64,000 bases of DNA from Variovorax beijingensis (lineage in GTDB: Bacteria > Pseudomonadota > Gammaproteobacteria > Burkholderiales > Burkholderiaceae_C). Within the stretch, counting starts at the first letter, position 1. Each line of letters begins with the position of its first letter. The stretch is from assembly GCF_003951285.1 (NCBI RefSeq), contig NZ_RXFQ01000004.1, positions 186,001 through 250,000 on the forward strand. Direction: 5' to 3'. A program made the translations under genes and the position numbers. This document shows positions 1 to 9,686 of the stretch, one piece after another. The notes beneath the pieces are model-generated. The model searched no databases and had not been told where the DNA came from. It saw only the letters and a program-made list of their open reading frames with translations.

Positions 1-982
1 CGGTGACCAGTTCATGCGCTTCGCCGGTTTGCATGTGCCGGAACTTGAAGCGCGCTTGACCCTTGATGACCAGGAACTTCTCGGTCTTGCTGTGGTGGTA
101 GTGGCCGCCTCGCGTGATGCCCGGGTGCGCGGTAAAGAACGAGAACTGGCCTGCGTCTGGCGTCTTGAGCATTTCGACGAACACGCCGCGCGCGTCTCCG
201 TACTGCGGCACGGGGTAAGCGAAGGACTCGGGCGGCAGGTAGCTCACATAGGTTGAATAGAGCGCTCGCACCAGCCCTGTTCCCACGCGATCGGTCATGA
301 GCGTGCTGCGACTGTCCTTGAACGACTGAATTTGCCGGGCCAACTCACCCACCGTGGTGGTGTACTGCGGCGCCACGGTGGCAAAACCATCCGGGTTTGC
401 CGCGGCATCCGCGCCATCCATCAACTGCACGAAACGCTCGATGACATCGTCCACGTACACCAGTGTGACGGGCGCTGCCGGATCGTTGATCTGAATAGGA
501 AGACCGCGCGAAATGTTGTGGCAAAAGGTGGCCACGGCCGAGTTGTAGTTGGGCCGACACCATTTGCCGAACACATTGGGCAGCCGGCAGAGATGTACGG
601 GAATGCCGTGGCTGCGAGCGGCGGCCTGCAGCGTCTCTTCCGCATCGCGTTTGCTGCGGCCGTAGGGGTTGTCGAAACCTGCCTGGGTTGATGAGGTATA
701 GACGACGGGCACCTTCTTGCCGGTGGATTCGGCAATGGTGCAGAGGGCACGGCACAGGCTCTGCGTGAGTTCTGCATTGCCGGTGGTGAATTCTTGCGGG
801 TCTTGAGGGCGATTGACCCCCGCGAGGTGGAATACGAAGTCCACCTCCTGCAACAGGGCGGGCAGTTGCTCCGCGTCTTCGTCGCGGGTGAAGCAGACCA
901 CTTGCACATCCTTGCGCTCGGCCAAGTGCAACTGCAGGTTCTTGCCGACGAAACCGCGAGCGCCGGTAATCAACACCTTCAT
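1..982 (-). CDS. capF: CapF/WbjC-type UDP-sugar C4-reductase, 3' end cut by the window
   Basis: The first 327 codons are visible from ATG at 982; the C-terminus lies beyond the left edge. The N-terminal half is an extended SDR reductase with a GARGFVG nucleotide-binding turn at residues 7-13 and a YGRSK catalytic Tyr107/Lys111 pair. From about residue 245 the sequence becomes a cupin (motif HPGITRGGHYHHSKTEKFLV). This SDR-plus-cupin fusion is the hallmark of CapF/WbjC/FnlB, which reduces the 4-keto sugar made by CapE on the way to UDP-N-acetyl-L-fucosamine. It lies 4 bp after the CapE-type gene in the same direction, so the two are cotranscribed. A CapG/WbjD 2-epimerase would be expected just outside the window (inference). 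Confidence 0.9.
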   Translation of the reverse strand, partial: MKVLITGARGFVGKNLQLHLAERKDVQVVCFTRDEDAEQLPALLQEVDFVFHLAGVNRPQDPQEFTTGNAELTQSLCRALCTIAESTGKKVPVVYTSSTQAGFDNPYGRSKRDAEETLQAAARSHGIPVHLCRLPNVFGKWCRPNYNSAVATFCHNISRGLPIQINDPAAPVTLVYVDDVIERFVQLMDGADAAANPDGFATVAPQYTTTVGELARQIQSFKDSRSTLMTDRVGTGLVRALYSTYVSYLPPESFAYPVPQYGDARGVFVEMLKTPDAGQFSFFTAHPGITRGGHYHHSKTEKFLVIKGQARFKFRHMQTGEAHELVT

Positions 983-986
983 GCTC

Positions 987-2039
987 TTACTCCTGCGCCA
1001 GCGCGGGCTCACCGCGGGCAATGCGCTGCATGAAGTCGAGCTTGAGCAACAACTTCTTCATACCTTCCACATCGAGCCGGGTGGTGTTGTGCGAGTTGTA
1101 GTCCTCGCCATGCGTGCTGCGGGTAATGCGCTCTTCGCCCTCCTCCACGTACTTGGCGTAGTTCAGGTCGCGGCCGTCGGGTGGCACACGGTAATAGTCG
1201 CCCTGGTCTTCGGCGCAGGCCATTTCCTCGCGGCTCAACAGCGCTTCATAGAGCTTCTCTCCGTGGCGCGTGCCGATCTCACGCACTTCGTGATCCGGCT
1301 TGCGCATTACTTCCAGAATGGCCTGCGTCAACACTTGCACCGTCGCTGCCGGGGCCTTCTGCACAAAGATGTCGCCGTTATTGCCGTGCTCGAAGGCATG
1401 CAGCACGAGTTCGACTGCGTCCTCCAAGGTCATCATGAAACGGGTCATGGACGGGTCCGTCACGGTGATGGCTTTGCCTGCCAGCACCTGCTCCACGAAC
1501 AGTGGAATGACCGAGCCGCGAGAGGCCATAACGTTGCCATAGCGCGTGCCGCAAATGATGGTGTTGGTGCTTTCAAGATTTCGGCTGGCAGCGACCATCA
1601 CCTTTTCCATCATGGCTTTACTGATGCCCATGGCGTTGATGGGATAGACGGCTTTGTCGGTGCTGAGGCACACGACGCGTTTTACGCCTGCGGCAATTGC
1701 GGCTTCCAAGACGTTTTCGGTGCCGAGGACGTTGGTGCGCACCGCTTGCATCGGGTGGAATTCGCAAGAAGGCACCTGTTTAAGTGCCGCCGCGTGAAAA
1801 ACGTAGTCAACCCCCCGCATAGCGGCGCCCACGCTGCGCGAGTCTCGGACATCACCGATGTAAAACTTGAGTTTGGGATGGTTATAGCGTTTGCGCATAT
1901 CATCCTGTTTTTTCTCATCTCGGCTGAAGATGCGAATTTCTCCTATATCAGTTGAGATAAATCGCTTCAGAACAACATTACCAAAAGAACCGGTACCACC
2001 GGTAATAAGCAACGTTTTTTTAAAAAAAAATTTTTCCAT
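987..2039 (-). CDS. capE: CapE/WbjB-type UDP-GlcNAc 4,6-dehydratase (5-inverting)
   Basis: 350-residue soluble SDR of the polysaccharide-biosynthesis family. It has GGTGSFG at residues 14-20, the STDKA motif at 126-130, and MGISK at 137-141, where the usual YxxxK tyrosine is Met137. This substitution is typical of CapE/FnlA/WbjB and distinguishes them from FlaA1/PseB enzymes. The family converts UDP-GlcNAc to the 4-keto-6-deoxy intermediate of UDP-L-FucNAc synthesis. The next gene (capF type) supplies the following reduction. The first codons are AT-rich and the upstream glycosyltransferase genes are AT-rich too, while most of this gene has the high GC of the genome. FnlA-type and CapE-type assignments cannot be separated by eye. 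Confidence 0.9.
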   Translation of the reverse strand: MEKFFFKKTLLITGGTGSFGNVVLKRFISTDIGEIRIFSRDEKKQDDMRKRYNHPKLKFYIGDVRDSRSVGAAMRGVDYVFHAAALKQVPSCEFHPMQAVRTNVLGTENVLEAAIAAGVKRVVCLSTDKAVYPINAMGISKAMMEKVMVAASRNLESTNTIICGTRYGNVMASRGSVIPLFVEQVLAGKAITVTDPSMTRFMMTLEDAVELVLHAFEHGNNGDIFVQKAPAATVQVLTQAILEVMRKPDHEVREIGTRHGEKLYEALLSREEMACAEDQGDYYRVPPDGRDLNYAKYVEEGEERITRSTHGEDYNSHNTTRLDVEGMKKLLLKLDFMQRIARGEPALAQE

Positions 2040-2051
2040 AAAGTCAATTCT

Positions 2052-3191
2052 TTATTCAATAGAATTAAAAAACAAACGAATACGCTCTGCGCATTCAGTC
2101 CAACTCTCAGGAAATTCGCTCATTCGCTTGCGACCCTCCGAGACGAGGCGCTTTTGTAAAACGCCATCCTCAGACAAGCGCTCGGCCGCTCGGGCCCATT
2201 GCTCCGCGTCATAAGGGTTGACGTAAACTGCCGCATCCCCGCACAAATCACGTGCATAAGGCAAATCCGCGACAATTTGCGGCAATCCCCACTCCATTGC
2301 CTCGAGGTGCGATGAACTAAGCGATTCAAGAACACTCGGCATCAGGCACGCATCACACTTCGCATAAAGAGACTTCAGATGCACTTTGTTTATCCAACCA
2401 AGTGCAACCAGTGAACCCTCACGAATCAACTGTCGCGCGGAATCGCCGCCCCATTGAATCGCTGATTCTTCATCGATTGTAAGAACAAGGCGATGTTTTT
2501 TTCCTTGATTTTTAAGTATCTGAAATGCCTGAATAACAACCGCGTGATTCTTATGGGGGACGGATGTCGCGACATAAAGCCAATTAATCTCGCGCATCAC
2601 AGATCGCCGGTCCAATCGATCGGTGATATGAGCCGGGAGTGGTTCAAAGCCAACGTCTCGATCAACTTCTACCGCCTTTGGGACAATCCCAACGGGGTAG
2701 TTTTTTCCGCAGCGGTCGATCACGTATTTCGCCATTAATGGTGTTTGCACAATGATCCCATGGGCGGCGCGCGACGAAAGCCGAAAAAAAAGACGCAACA
2801 AAAATACGCGAAGCCCACCTCCCGGATGAGTTTTCGTATCCTCTTTTGGATATACCTGATGAGCGTTATTCAATGAGAGAACCGTGGGGATTTTGCTTTT
2901 AATGTAGGTACCAAGGTTGAGAGACCAAATAATATCCGCTCGCGTACGCTTTGCTATGCTATTAAGTTCGACGCACCCCAGCCAAAGTCGCGTCAACTCC
3001 TTGAAGCGCCCTTCGCGAATTAAAATTACGTCGGCATTGGAAGCAAATTTTAGTTGCCGAAGGGAAGAATTATCAGAGCAAACGATAGTAATATGATCCT
3101 CAGGAAATCTATGCAAATATGCCTGCAAAAGCAAAGCGAAATTTGCAAGCCCACCACCACCACCACTGTAGTACTGAAACACGATGCGCAT
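2052..3191 (-). CDS. Glycosyltransferase family 4 protein
   Basis: 379 residues from ATG at 3191, which overlaps the stop of the upstream gene by one base (TAATG), so I prefer it over the TTG three codons earlier. The N-terminus MRIVFQYYSGGGGGLANF is the acceptor-binding Rossmann fold of GT4 enzymes. The C-terminal half has the donor-binding signature ESLSSSHLEAMEWGLP followed by VNPYD, with the two Glu residues spaced as in GT4. It probably adds one sugar to the lipid-linked polysaccharide repeat unit at the cytoplasmic face; donor and linkage cannot be read from the sequence. Codon use is distinctly AT-rich compared with genes outside the locus, suggesting acquisition by transfer. Confidence 0.82.
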   Translation of the reverse strand: MRIVFQYYSGGGGGLANFALLLQAYLHRFPEDHITIVCSDNSSLRQLKFASNADVILIREGRFKELTRLWLGCVELNSIAKRTRADIIWSLNLGTYIKSKIPTVLSLNNAHQVYPKEDTKTHPGGGLRVFLLRLFFRLSSRAAHGIIVQTPLMAKYVIDRCGKNYPVGIVPKAVEVDRDVGFEPLPAHITDRLDRRSVMREINWLYVATSVPHKNHAVVIQAFQILKNQGKKHRLVLTIDEESAIQWGGDSARQLIREGSLVALGWINKVHLKSLYAKCDACLMPSVLESLSSSHLEAMEWGLPQIVADLPYARDLCGDAAVYVNPYDAEQWARAAERLSEDGVLQKRLVSEGRKRMSEFPESWTECAERIRLFFNSIE

Positions 3192-4399
3192 TATTGGCAA
3201 CCCTCAACAAATCCTCGAAGATTGTCGCAATAGTTTTCATAATGAAAATTACGCCTCGCGCATTGCTGTGCCGCTTCGCGCATCTCAGATAACCTATTTT
3301 TATCAAGCGTCAGCGCATACCTCAGCCCAGTAATTATCGAATCGCACGTTTCGTCATCAACCAATATCCCTTCTTTTCCGTTTTCTATGTACGCAGGAAT
3401 GTCACCAGTTGCGTTAGCAATAACTGGCACACCAGCTGCCAAGCTCTCAACCAGCTTTGTCGAAAACCCAGCATTGGACGATCGCCTTTGCGGACGAAAG
3501 AGGATGGAAAAATCAGCTTGCTGCAGGAGTGCAGGAACCCTTGATTGAGCGATTCGGCCGTGAAAATTTAGCCGATTCCGAAGACGGCGAAGCAGTTCGA
3601 TATCATTATTTACGCAGCTCAGTATCTCTGTTTCAGTGGGACCGATAAGATCCAAGCTAACCTGATGTCCTTCTTTATGGAGAACGTCAAGGCTCAGCAA
3701 TACGGAATGCAAGGTATCTTTCTTTCCAGGTATTCCTGCATACACTAAGCGCAATCCCGGCGCCATTATTTTTTTCTTCGCAGCCCATTTTGACTCAGCC
3801 AAATCGACCATCGGGGGTAAAAGAAAAACTCGACAATCGCGTACTGCATAGAATTCCTGCAAAAATCGGCCGATCGAAATAATCTGTCCGATCCATGGGT
3901 TTAAGACGCGCATCCGCAACTCATGATCGATCGCTGCAACCCCCCATTTTCCGCCAGGTAGCGAATCGGCGTCATACCATTCGGTGCAATCGACGATCAG
4001 TTTGATTTTCTTTCGCCAACAGAAAAACTTCAACAATAAAAGATAAACAACTCCGCCGTGATAAGAGATAACTGCATCAAATCTTTTCACTCGAGAGTAT
4101 CGACGCAGCCATCTTACAGCACCTGCCCCCATAGTCAGATATTTAAGCAAGCGAGAAAACGGATTAAGCTTTCTCAATCTAAATTGGTTCTGCGGAGAAT
4201 AAGAAAATCCCTGATAGGAAAATTCCCCTTCGCCGCACTTGTCTTCTGGTCGACCATCTTCTTCCCAGCCGGCGAAATGAACGTCATAGCCGCCTTGTCG
4301 AAGTGCTTTCCCAATACCAAGAACTCGCGCAGCAGCAGCATCCCCCTCTGGGAAACGAAAAGTTCCTGTAATGAGGATCCGTTGTTTAAGCTCCTGCAT
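3191..4399 (-). CDS. Glycosyltransferase family 4 protein
   Basis: 402 residues from ATG at 4399. The open frame continues far upstream to 4750 but that part overlaps the preceding gene and has no glycosyltransferase character, so the start MQELKQRILITGTFRFPEG is chosen; it overlaps the preceding stop by 14 bases. The C-terminal half carries KLVESLAAGVPVIA followed by GILVDD, the GT4 donor-site motif. A positively charged, aromatic-rich middle segment (RWLRRYSRVKRFDAVISYHGG onward) may contact the membrane. It belongs to a tight run of same-strand transferases, consistent with stepwise assembly of one repeat unit. Substrate unknown. AT-rich like its neighbours. Confidence 0.8.
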   Translation of the reverse strand: MQELKQRILITGTFRFPEGDAAAARVLGIGKALRQGGYDVHFAGWEEDGRPEDKCGEGEFSYQGFSYSPQNQFRLRKLNPFSRLLKYLTMGAGAVRWLRRYSRVKRFDAVISYHGGVVYLLLLKFFCWRKKIKLIVDCTEWYDADSLPGGKWGVAAIDHELRMRVLNPWIGQIISIGRFLQEFYAVRDCRVFLLPPMVDLAESKWAAKKKIMAPGLRLVYAGIPGKKDTLHSVLLSLDVLHKEGHQVSLDLIGPTETEILSCVNNDIELLRRLRNRLNFHGRIAQSRVPALLQQADFSILFRPQRRSSNAGFSTKLVESLAAGVPVIANATGDIPAYIENGKEGILVDDETCDSIITGLRYALTLDKNRLSEMREAAQQCARRNFHYENYCDNLRGFVEGCQ

Positions 4400-5702
4400 G
4401 AGCTCGCTCCCCCATGCTCGCGGCACGCGATAGCGCTGTCGTGAAGGCATACCGCACGCGCTCACCCAAATGACGTTCCCTTGCAACATTAACGGCAGAG
4501 TGACTGAGCTCCTCGCGCCATTGACAATCCGAGACAAGCCTACTAACAGCAGAAAATAGAGCCGATTTATTACCTCCAGCAACGGAAACTCCCACTTTCG
4601 AATCCTCGATATATGAGGAAGATGCCGAGGCGGCAGGACCGTATGCGAGTGTTGGTAAACCTGCTGCAAGATATTGCGGTATTTTTGTCGATACGGAGAA
4701 GCGTGTGTACTGAGCGATGTTAGGTTCTGTCGACTCCACATGAACTGCAACGTCGCAGCACTTTAGGATTTTGGCAACCTCATGAGCTGCAATGCTTCCG
4801 CAGTAATGGACTGTGGTACTAAGTTCCGCAAGCTGCGTAGCTTTTTTTTCATCCACCTTCGGTGCATATATATGCAATTCTGCGACGGCCCTATCTTGAT
4901 TGATTCTAGACAGCACATCAATAAGATCTAAAAGCACTTGGTCGCGACGCAGGTGTAGACCGCCAACATAGACAAATACCAAAGGCGCGGTCGAACCACA
5001 TTTGGTTTCTCTATCACTGAACACCGAGTCAACAGGATTCATAAAAGGCAAGAAGTCGCAACCAAATTTGCGCGAGTATTCTTTAGCCATCATGTCGCCA
5101 ATAGCCATTCCAAATGGCACTCGATCAAAAAGATGCTGTACCGCCCTGTTGAGCACTATGCGATGAAGCCATGTTCCAGAACTTTTGTCAGGCACAGAAT
5201 ATGTAGCGAGCCAATCATCCATAAAATGCGGGACCACTGGTATACGAAGTCGTCGCCCCAACTCGTGTGCCAGCCGCGTAATTCTTATATTTCCCAAAAG
5301 CGAGTAGATGAGGTCTGGCTGAAATTCCTCCACCTGCCTCATCAGAGATATAGGGAGACGATAGGGCAAGAAATCGAGCAAAGGAGCACAGGCGTACTGC
5401 AGCTTCGCTCGAATACCAATTTTCGCAACTGCTACAGACGGCCCCGTGACCCTACCATCAATGAACATCTCTATGCTGGGCGTCGCGGCTGAGCGTAAGC
5501 GTGCGAAAGGCAAGAGATCACGTGCGGTCAGTCGTGAACTGAATTTGCATTGATCTGCGTTTGTAGGGATATTGGCAGTGTATATCTGAGAGATAGCGCC
5601 ATTCGGCCAGTCCTTGAATAGATTTGCAACCGTGATTCCGGTAGCTGAGACCCCATTTAGGGGCTCACCATTGACAATTAGGATTTTTGGGAATTTTCGC
5701 AT
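4386..5702 (-). CDS. Glycosyltransferase (GT4-like)
   Basis: 438 residues from ATG at 5702. The N-terminus ILIVNGEPLNGVSATGITV is a nucleotide-sugar transferase-type beta-alpha start. Near residue 340 the motif STKIPQYLAAGLPTLAYGP is the donor-site helix of GT-B transferases, but the usual ExxxxxxxE pair is weak, with Lys and Gln at the expected first position. The overall match to GT4 is therefore looser than for the two downstream transferases. It lies 12 bp after the polymerase/ligase gene and overlaps the next transferase, so it is part of the same transcription unit. Function beyond a sugar transfer in surface glycan synthesis is not determinable. Confidence 0.68.
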   Translation of the reverse strand: MRKFPKILIVNGEPLNGVSATGITVANLFKDWPNGAISQIYTANIPTNADQCKFSSRLTARDLLPFARLRSAATPSIEMFIDGRVTGPSVAVAKIGIRAKLQYACAPLLDFLPYRLPISLMRQVEEFQPDLIYSLLGNIRITRLAHELGRRLRIPVVPHFMDDWLATYSVPDKSSGTWLHRIVLNRAVQHLFDRVPFGMAIGDMMAKEYSRKFGCDFLPFMNPVDSVFSDRETKCGSTAPLVFVYVGGLHLRRDQVLLDLIDVLSRINQDRAVAELHIYAPKVDEKKATQLAELSTTVHYCGSIAAHEVAKILKCCDVAVHVESTEPNIAQYTRFSVSTKIPQYLAAGLPTLAYGPAASASSSYIEDSKVGVSVAGGNKSALFSAVSRLVSDCQWREELSHSAVNVARERHLGERVRYAFTTALSRAASMGERAHAGA

Positions 5703-5714
5703 CTTCGAGACTCC

Positions 5715-6998
5715 TCAGGCGTCAAGCTGGCGTTTTGCGTCGAACTCTAGCGAATCAGATCGCGCACCATGAGGTTTCAGAGGCCTTGATGCCGACAGGA
5801 TAGGAAAATTTTGGTGCTCAGCATTTTTCACCTCCACAGGAATGCGGTTGGCCACTCCCACCATCCAGCCAAAGGCAAACCATGCTGGCGCAGCGAACTC
5901 CCATACTCCCGTTAACGCCATAGGGATCCAGACGAGAAAAAGCAAAATTCCCCCAATCTTTGCCGCTCTATTGGCCGACCTTAGGAGCTTCCGCAGAACT
6001 AGATAAATAATTCTAAAATATAGAAACAACCCAATCAATCCACTTTCAACAGCAATGGTCAAAAGAACATTATGGACCGGAATTTCCAGAGGACTTATTT
6101 CTTGAAAGGCATAGGCCCCAATACCTTGAAAGGGGCTTGAATAAATCTGTGAAATTGCGAATGGCCAGAGTTCTTCACGCCCGGAGAAATCGATGTCCCA
6201 TTTATCGCTCGCAAGGTAAGCAAAAAAATCCAACCTCTGCCGCACTTCTAACGGCAGGTAGTCAAGAATGAAGAAAAGAAGAGCACCAATCATTGCTACG
6301 GCAAGTAGCGCTTTGCCAAGGTTTCGACGGATTTTCGTGAGCGCGTAGAAAGAAAGGGCCGCAAGCACTCCCAGCAAGGCGCCTCGAGAGCCGGAAAACA
6401 TAATGGCAGTGAGCCCAAGCCCCAAAAAAGCTAAAAGCGCATAATTTCCTAAATTACGGCCGGGCCGGTCCAAGATTAGCGTAATTGCTATCGGAAGTGC
6501 AGTGGACACGGCATAAGCGACATAATTTGCATTCAAATCGCCAACAGTAGAGCGTGCATCAAGGGCGCTGTTTGATACAAAAGAAAAGCCGTTAGAGATG
6601 ACAATGAGAGCGGCGATCGCACAGCCTGCTATGTAAGCTAAGCCTAAAAATCTCCACCACGGAATATTCCTTCCAGCCCGAAGCGCACATGACATTAACG
6701 CGAATGCCAAGCAATATGACAATATTGCCGAAAGTGTGCGCTGCGGTGCGATCGACCAAAAAAAAGAACAACTTACCCAAATCAAAAAGAAACCAGCCGA
6801 TAGTTCAACTTGCGACGGCACCTTCAGAGGACCTCGAACTAGGTTGGACAATGTGAATGAACCCACAGCGAACACGGTGAGGATGATCCAGTATGGATAC
6901 CCTACTGGGCCGGCATCGAGTGCAAAGCTAATGAGAAATGCAGAAGCGGCAACTGCAAGAAGTCCGATACGTGAAAAAAGTTGCCCTAGGCTGCGCAT
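5715..6998 (-). CDS. O-antigen polymerase/ligase family membrane protein (Wzy/WaaL)
   Basis: 427 residues with about 10-12 hydrophobic segments covering almost the whole length up to residue 385. The periplasmic loop contains the Wzy_C-family hallmarks: FSGSRGALLGVLAAL, then SGREELWPFA and PVHNVLLTIAVESGLIGL. These are shared by O-antigen polymerases (Wzy) and O-antigen ligases (WaaL); the two cannot be separated by eye. Inside a cluster with a Wzx-type flippase and three transferases, Wzy is the more natural role: polymerising flipped repeat units in the periplasm. The hydrophilic C-terminal tail (about 40 residues) is cytoplasmic or unstructured. Base composition is AT-rich, as usual for wzy genes. 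Confidence 0.82.
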   Translation of the reverse strand: MRSLGQLFSRIGLLAVAASAFLISFALDAGPVGYPYWIILTVFAVGSFTLSNLVRGPLKVPSQVELSAGFFLIWVSCSFFWSIAPQRTLSAILSYCLAFALMSCALRAGRNIPWWRFLGLAYIAGCAIAALIVISNGFSFVSNSALDARSTVGDLNANYVAYAVSTALPIAITLILDRPGRNLGNYALLAFLGLGLTAIMFSGSRGALLGVLAALSFYALTKIRRNLGKALLAVAMIGALLFFILDYLPLEVRQRLDFFAYLASDKWDIDFSGREELWPFAISQIYSSPFQGIGAYAFQEISPLEIPVHNVLLTIAVESGLIGLFLYFRIIYLVLRKLLRSANRAAKIGGILLFLVWIPMALTGVWEFAAPAWFAFGWMVGVANRIPVEVKNAEHQNFPILSASRPLKPHGARSDSLEFDAKRQLDA

Positions 6999-7068
6999 GA
7001 TGCTTCACGGAATTTATTTTCCGACACCGGCTTGTGGATGCGAGCAAATATCGCGGCAGTAAGCAAGG

Positions 7069-8664
7069 TCATAGCGCCTCTTTCTTCGTAGTCACTTTGT
7101 TCAGCAGTCTCTCTACAGCCGCGAAGGGAAACGGACGCACCGTAAATAAAACAATTGGTACATAAATTGCAAAAAAAACAATTATTTTCCATGCCAATGC
7201 TTGCCAAAAATCTGTACTCCACGCTGCCCCGAGCACATAGGCACACGCACCCGCAACGATCGAGGCAGCCAGAATTGGAATAAGGCTACGCACCGTTAAA
7301 AGCAATGAAATACCAAGAGCGCGATGCGAGCAGAAGAGGTTCATTGCGAGATACGGACCGGCAAACAAAGCACTTTCTACAAGTACAAGCGTTTCCAAAT
7401 CTCTCGCAAATTTAGCCGTCGAGAGTAGTGCTACTAAAGAAATTCCAGTAAGCCCAATGTTCATCCAAAGTTGTTCTCGAGCTTTTCCCGCAGCTAGAAA
7501 TAGCCATATAGTGGATGTTGATATCGGCAGTGTCATCGCTGCGAGCGCAAACCACTGAAGCAGGCGTGCAGCGCCTTGCCACTGAGGGCCATAAAGCAAT
7601 CGAATGACTTCTGCACCCCCTGAAAATAGAAACGCCCCCGCTGGGCACCCAATCACCGATGTAATGATCAAGGCCTTGCGATAAAGCAATGCCAGCTTTT
7701 CGGGCTCGCTCCTCAAAGCCGCCAGCGAGGAAACCATGACATCGGTCACAACCATCGATGCATATTGCGTAGGCATTGATTTCACGCCGTATGCGCGCTG
7801 ATAGTTGCCCATTGCAAGGCTACCAAAGCAACGTGCAGCCAGAATTCCACCTAAATATAGTTGGAAGTAGCAGACATAATTTGAAAGAGCAAAACCTGCT
7901 CCTTTACGCAACTCCGGCAGTGCGACAGAGAACTTCCGTGGCCAACCCGGAATTGCCTCGGACAAGGCCAGCACAGCAATGGATCGAACAGCGTGCATGC
8001 AGACCGCCTGACTCACCACTGCCCATACGCCGGCCCCGCCCAGAGCCAAGCCAATTCCGACGGCACAGCTCACACACAACGCCGCCGTATCTATCGTATT
8101 CAGTTTTTTTTGCTGCAGCCGCCGACGAAGTAATGCGGCCGGTTGCGTTGCGAGGCTATTAAGAAAGGCTGCTGCCCCGATAAAAACGCTGAGCCATATC
8201 AGCTTGGGCGCATTGTAGAACGCGGCCAACAGAGGACCCGCTATCACAGATAGTCCCAAAAGGCCAACTCCAAATAAAAAACCAAAGAAAAAGAGTGCGT
8301 CGAATTTTTCTTTGTCGTATATGGGCGCCTGGACTGTCGCCCAAGTGAGCGCCGTATCGAACAATACGAGAAACGCCAAAAACGTCAACGCCATCGCCGC
8401 CACCCCGAATTCGGAGGGAGTGACATGGCGCGAAACAACCATAGTGGTGCCAATCGTGAGAATTTGGCGCACGGCAGTCAAGAATATGGACCAACCTGCA
8501 GCTCGCCTCGCAAGCTTCGGAATGTCATTACCGGATGGCGGCCCATATATCACATTGCCAGCATTACTCCGCACCGAGCATTCATCAGTGTGGACTAGTT
8601 GGTCTTTCGGCTTCTCCACGTTGAACACCATCAATTGGCTTGGTGTTTTAGGCTGAGATACCAT
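7069..8664 (-). CDS. Wzx-type lipopolysaccharide/polysaccharide flippase
   Basis: 531 residues from ATG at 8664; a TTG four codons upstream is possible. After a hydrophilic 65-residue N-terminus, [20 protein letters not shown] begins a series of about 12-14 membrane segments. Features typical of the PST/Wzx group include [19 protein letters not shown] in TM1-2 and [20 protein letters not shown] in the middle. It would flip undecaprenyl-linked repeat units to the periplasm for the neighbouring polymerase. The start overlaps the end of the epimerase gene by about 34 bases. The N-terminal extension before TM1 is longer than in most Wzx proteins. The region between this gene and the polymerase gene (about 70 bp) shows nothing clear. 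Confidence 0.85.
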   Translation of the reverse strand: MVSQPKTPSQLMVFNVEKPKDQLVHTDECSVRSNAGNVIYGPPSGNDIPKLARRAAGWSIFLTAVRQILTIGTTMVVSRHVTPSEFGVAAMALTFLAFLVLFDTALTWATVQAPIYDKEKFDALFFFGFLFGVGLLGLSVIAGPLLAAFYNAPKLIWLSVFIGAAAFLNSLATQPAALLRRRLQQKKLNTIDTAALCVSCAVGIGLALGGAGVWAVVSQAVCMHAVRSIAVLALSEAIPGWPRKFSVALPELRKGAGFALSNYVCYFQLYLGGILAARCFGSLAMGNYQRAYGVKSMPTQYASMVVTDVMVSSLAALRSEPEKLALLYRKALIITSVIGCPAGAFLFSGGAEVIRLLYGPQWQGAARLLQWFALAAMTLPISTSTIWLFLAAGKAREQLWMNIGLTGISLVALLSTAKFARDLETLVLVESALFAGPYLAMNLFCSHRALGISLLLTVRSLIPILAASIVAGACAYVLGAAWSTDFWQALAWKIIVFFAIYVPIVLFTVRPFPFAAVERLLNKVTTKKEAL

Positions 8665-9686
8665 GGCATTGCGCAAATTATGCCGGCTCGAATTGAGTGC
8701 CTCGGCACATACCCAAGTAGCGCTCTCCCCTTACCTACATGCGCCTGTGAATGTCGTACGTCACCGGCCCGGAAATCGCGATATAGAGGTTCTTTGAGAT
8801 ATAAGACACCGTTGGCCGCAAGCGTCTCGCGCAACGCCTCAAAAAGTTGATTGAGGGTAGTGCGGTCGCCAACCGCGACGTTGTATATTTGATTTCGCGC
8901 TTCTGCGGTTGAAGCAGTAGCGGCGAGCAGATTTGCCTGAATGGCATTCGCGACGAAACAAAAGTCGCGACTAGTTTCTCCATCGCCATTGATGAAGATA
9001 TCCTCGTCGGCAATCATTGCCGCTGTCCATTTTGGAATAACAGCCGCATAGGCGCCGTTAGGGTCTTGGCGTGGCCCGAACACGTTGAAGTAGCGCAGAC
9101 CAATTGCCGTGAATCCGTAACTTCGCGCAAAGACATCCGCATAGAGTTCATTGACAAACTTGGTAACCGCATAGGGCGACAACGGCTTGCCAATCACGTC
9201 CTCAACCTTCGGCAGCGCCGGGTGATCGCCGTATGTCGAACTGCTCGCGGCATAGGTGAAGCTCTTCACTTCCGCATCGCGCGCCGCCACCAACATGTTG
9301 AGAAAGCCATCGATGTTGGTGGCGTTGGTGGTAATCGGGTCGGCAAGGCTGCGCGGCACGGAGCCCAATGCGGCCTGATGCAAGACGTGCTCCACGCCCT
9401 CGCATCCGCGGCGGCAATCCTCCAGTTTGCGGATATCGCCTTCGATGAAGGTGAACCGTCCCCATTGATCCGCGTTGACTAGAGTCCGCACCTCGTCAAG
9501 ATTGCGCTGATAGCCGGTGGCAAAGTTATCCAAACCGACCACTTGCTGGTCGAGCTTGAGAAGCGCCTCGAGAAGGTTGCTGCCGATGAAGCCGGCCACG
9601 CCGGTGACCAGCCAAGTATGACGTTCGCTGGTCAGGCGTTCGAGCAGCAGCTCGTAGGCAGTCTGATTGGGAGTGAAATTTGTCAT
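8631..9686 (-). CDS. tviC: UDP-N-acetylglucosamine/GlcNAcA 4-epimerase, TviC/WbpP type
   Basis: 351-residue extended SDR. The TviC/WbpP family's short N-terminal helix is followed by [19 protein letters not shown] at about 25-45, giving the GxxGxxG NAD site. The catalytic Ser-Tyr-Lys appears as AASSSTYG and SPYAVTKF. The family epimerises UDP-GlcNAc (or UDP-GlcNAcA) at C4. With the preceding 6-dehydrogenase, the product is predicted to be UDP-GalNAcA. Its ATG overlaps the dehydrogenase stop as ATGA, showing tight translational coupling. GC is intermediate: higher than the transferases downstream, so the AT-rich block begins after this gene. Confidence 0.92.
   Translation of the reverse strand: MTNFTPNQTAYELLLERLTSERHTWLVTGVAGFIGSNLLEALLKLDQQVVGLDNFATGYQRNLDEVRTLVNADQWGRFTFIEGDIRKLEDCRRGCEGVEHVLHQAALGSVPRSLADPITTNATNIDGFLNMLVAARDAEVKSFTYAASSSTYGDHPALPKVEDVIGKPLSPYAVTKFVNELYADVFARSYGFTAIGLRYFNVFGPRQDPNGAYAAVIPKWTAAMIADEDIFINGDGETSRDFCFVANAIQANLLAATASTAEARNQIYNVAVGDRTTLNQLFEALRETLAANGVLYLKEPLYRDFRAGDVRHSQAHVGKGRALLGYVPRHSIRAGIICAMPWYLSLKHQAN

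Noticed and set aside
3191..4750. 519-codon version of the second glycosyltransferase
   Set aside because: The first 117 codons overlap the preceding gene in another frame and lack glycosyltransferase sequence; the ATG at 4399 is used instead.
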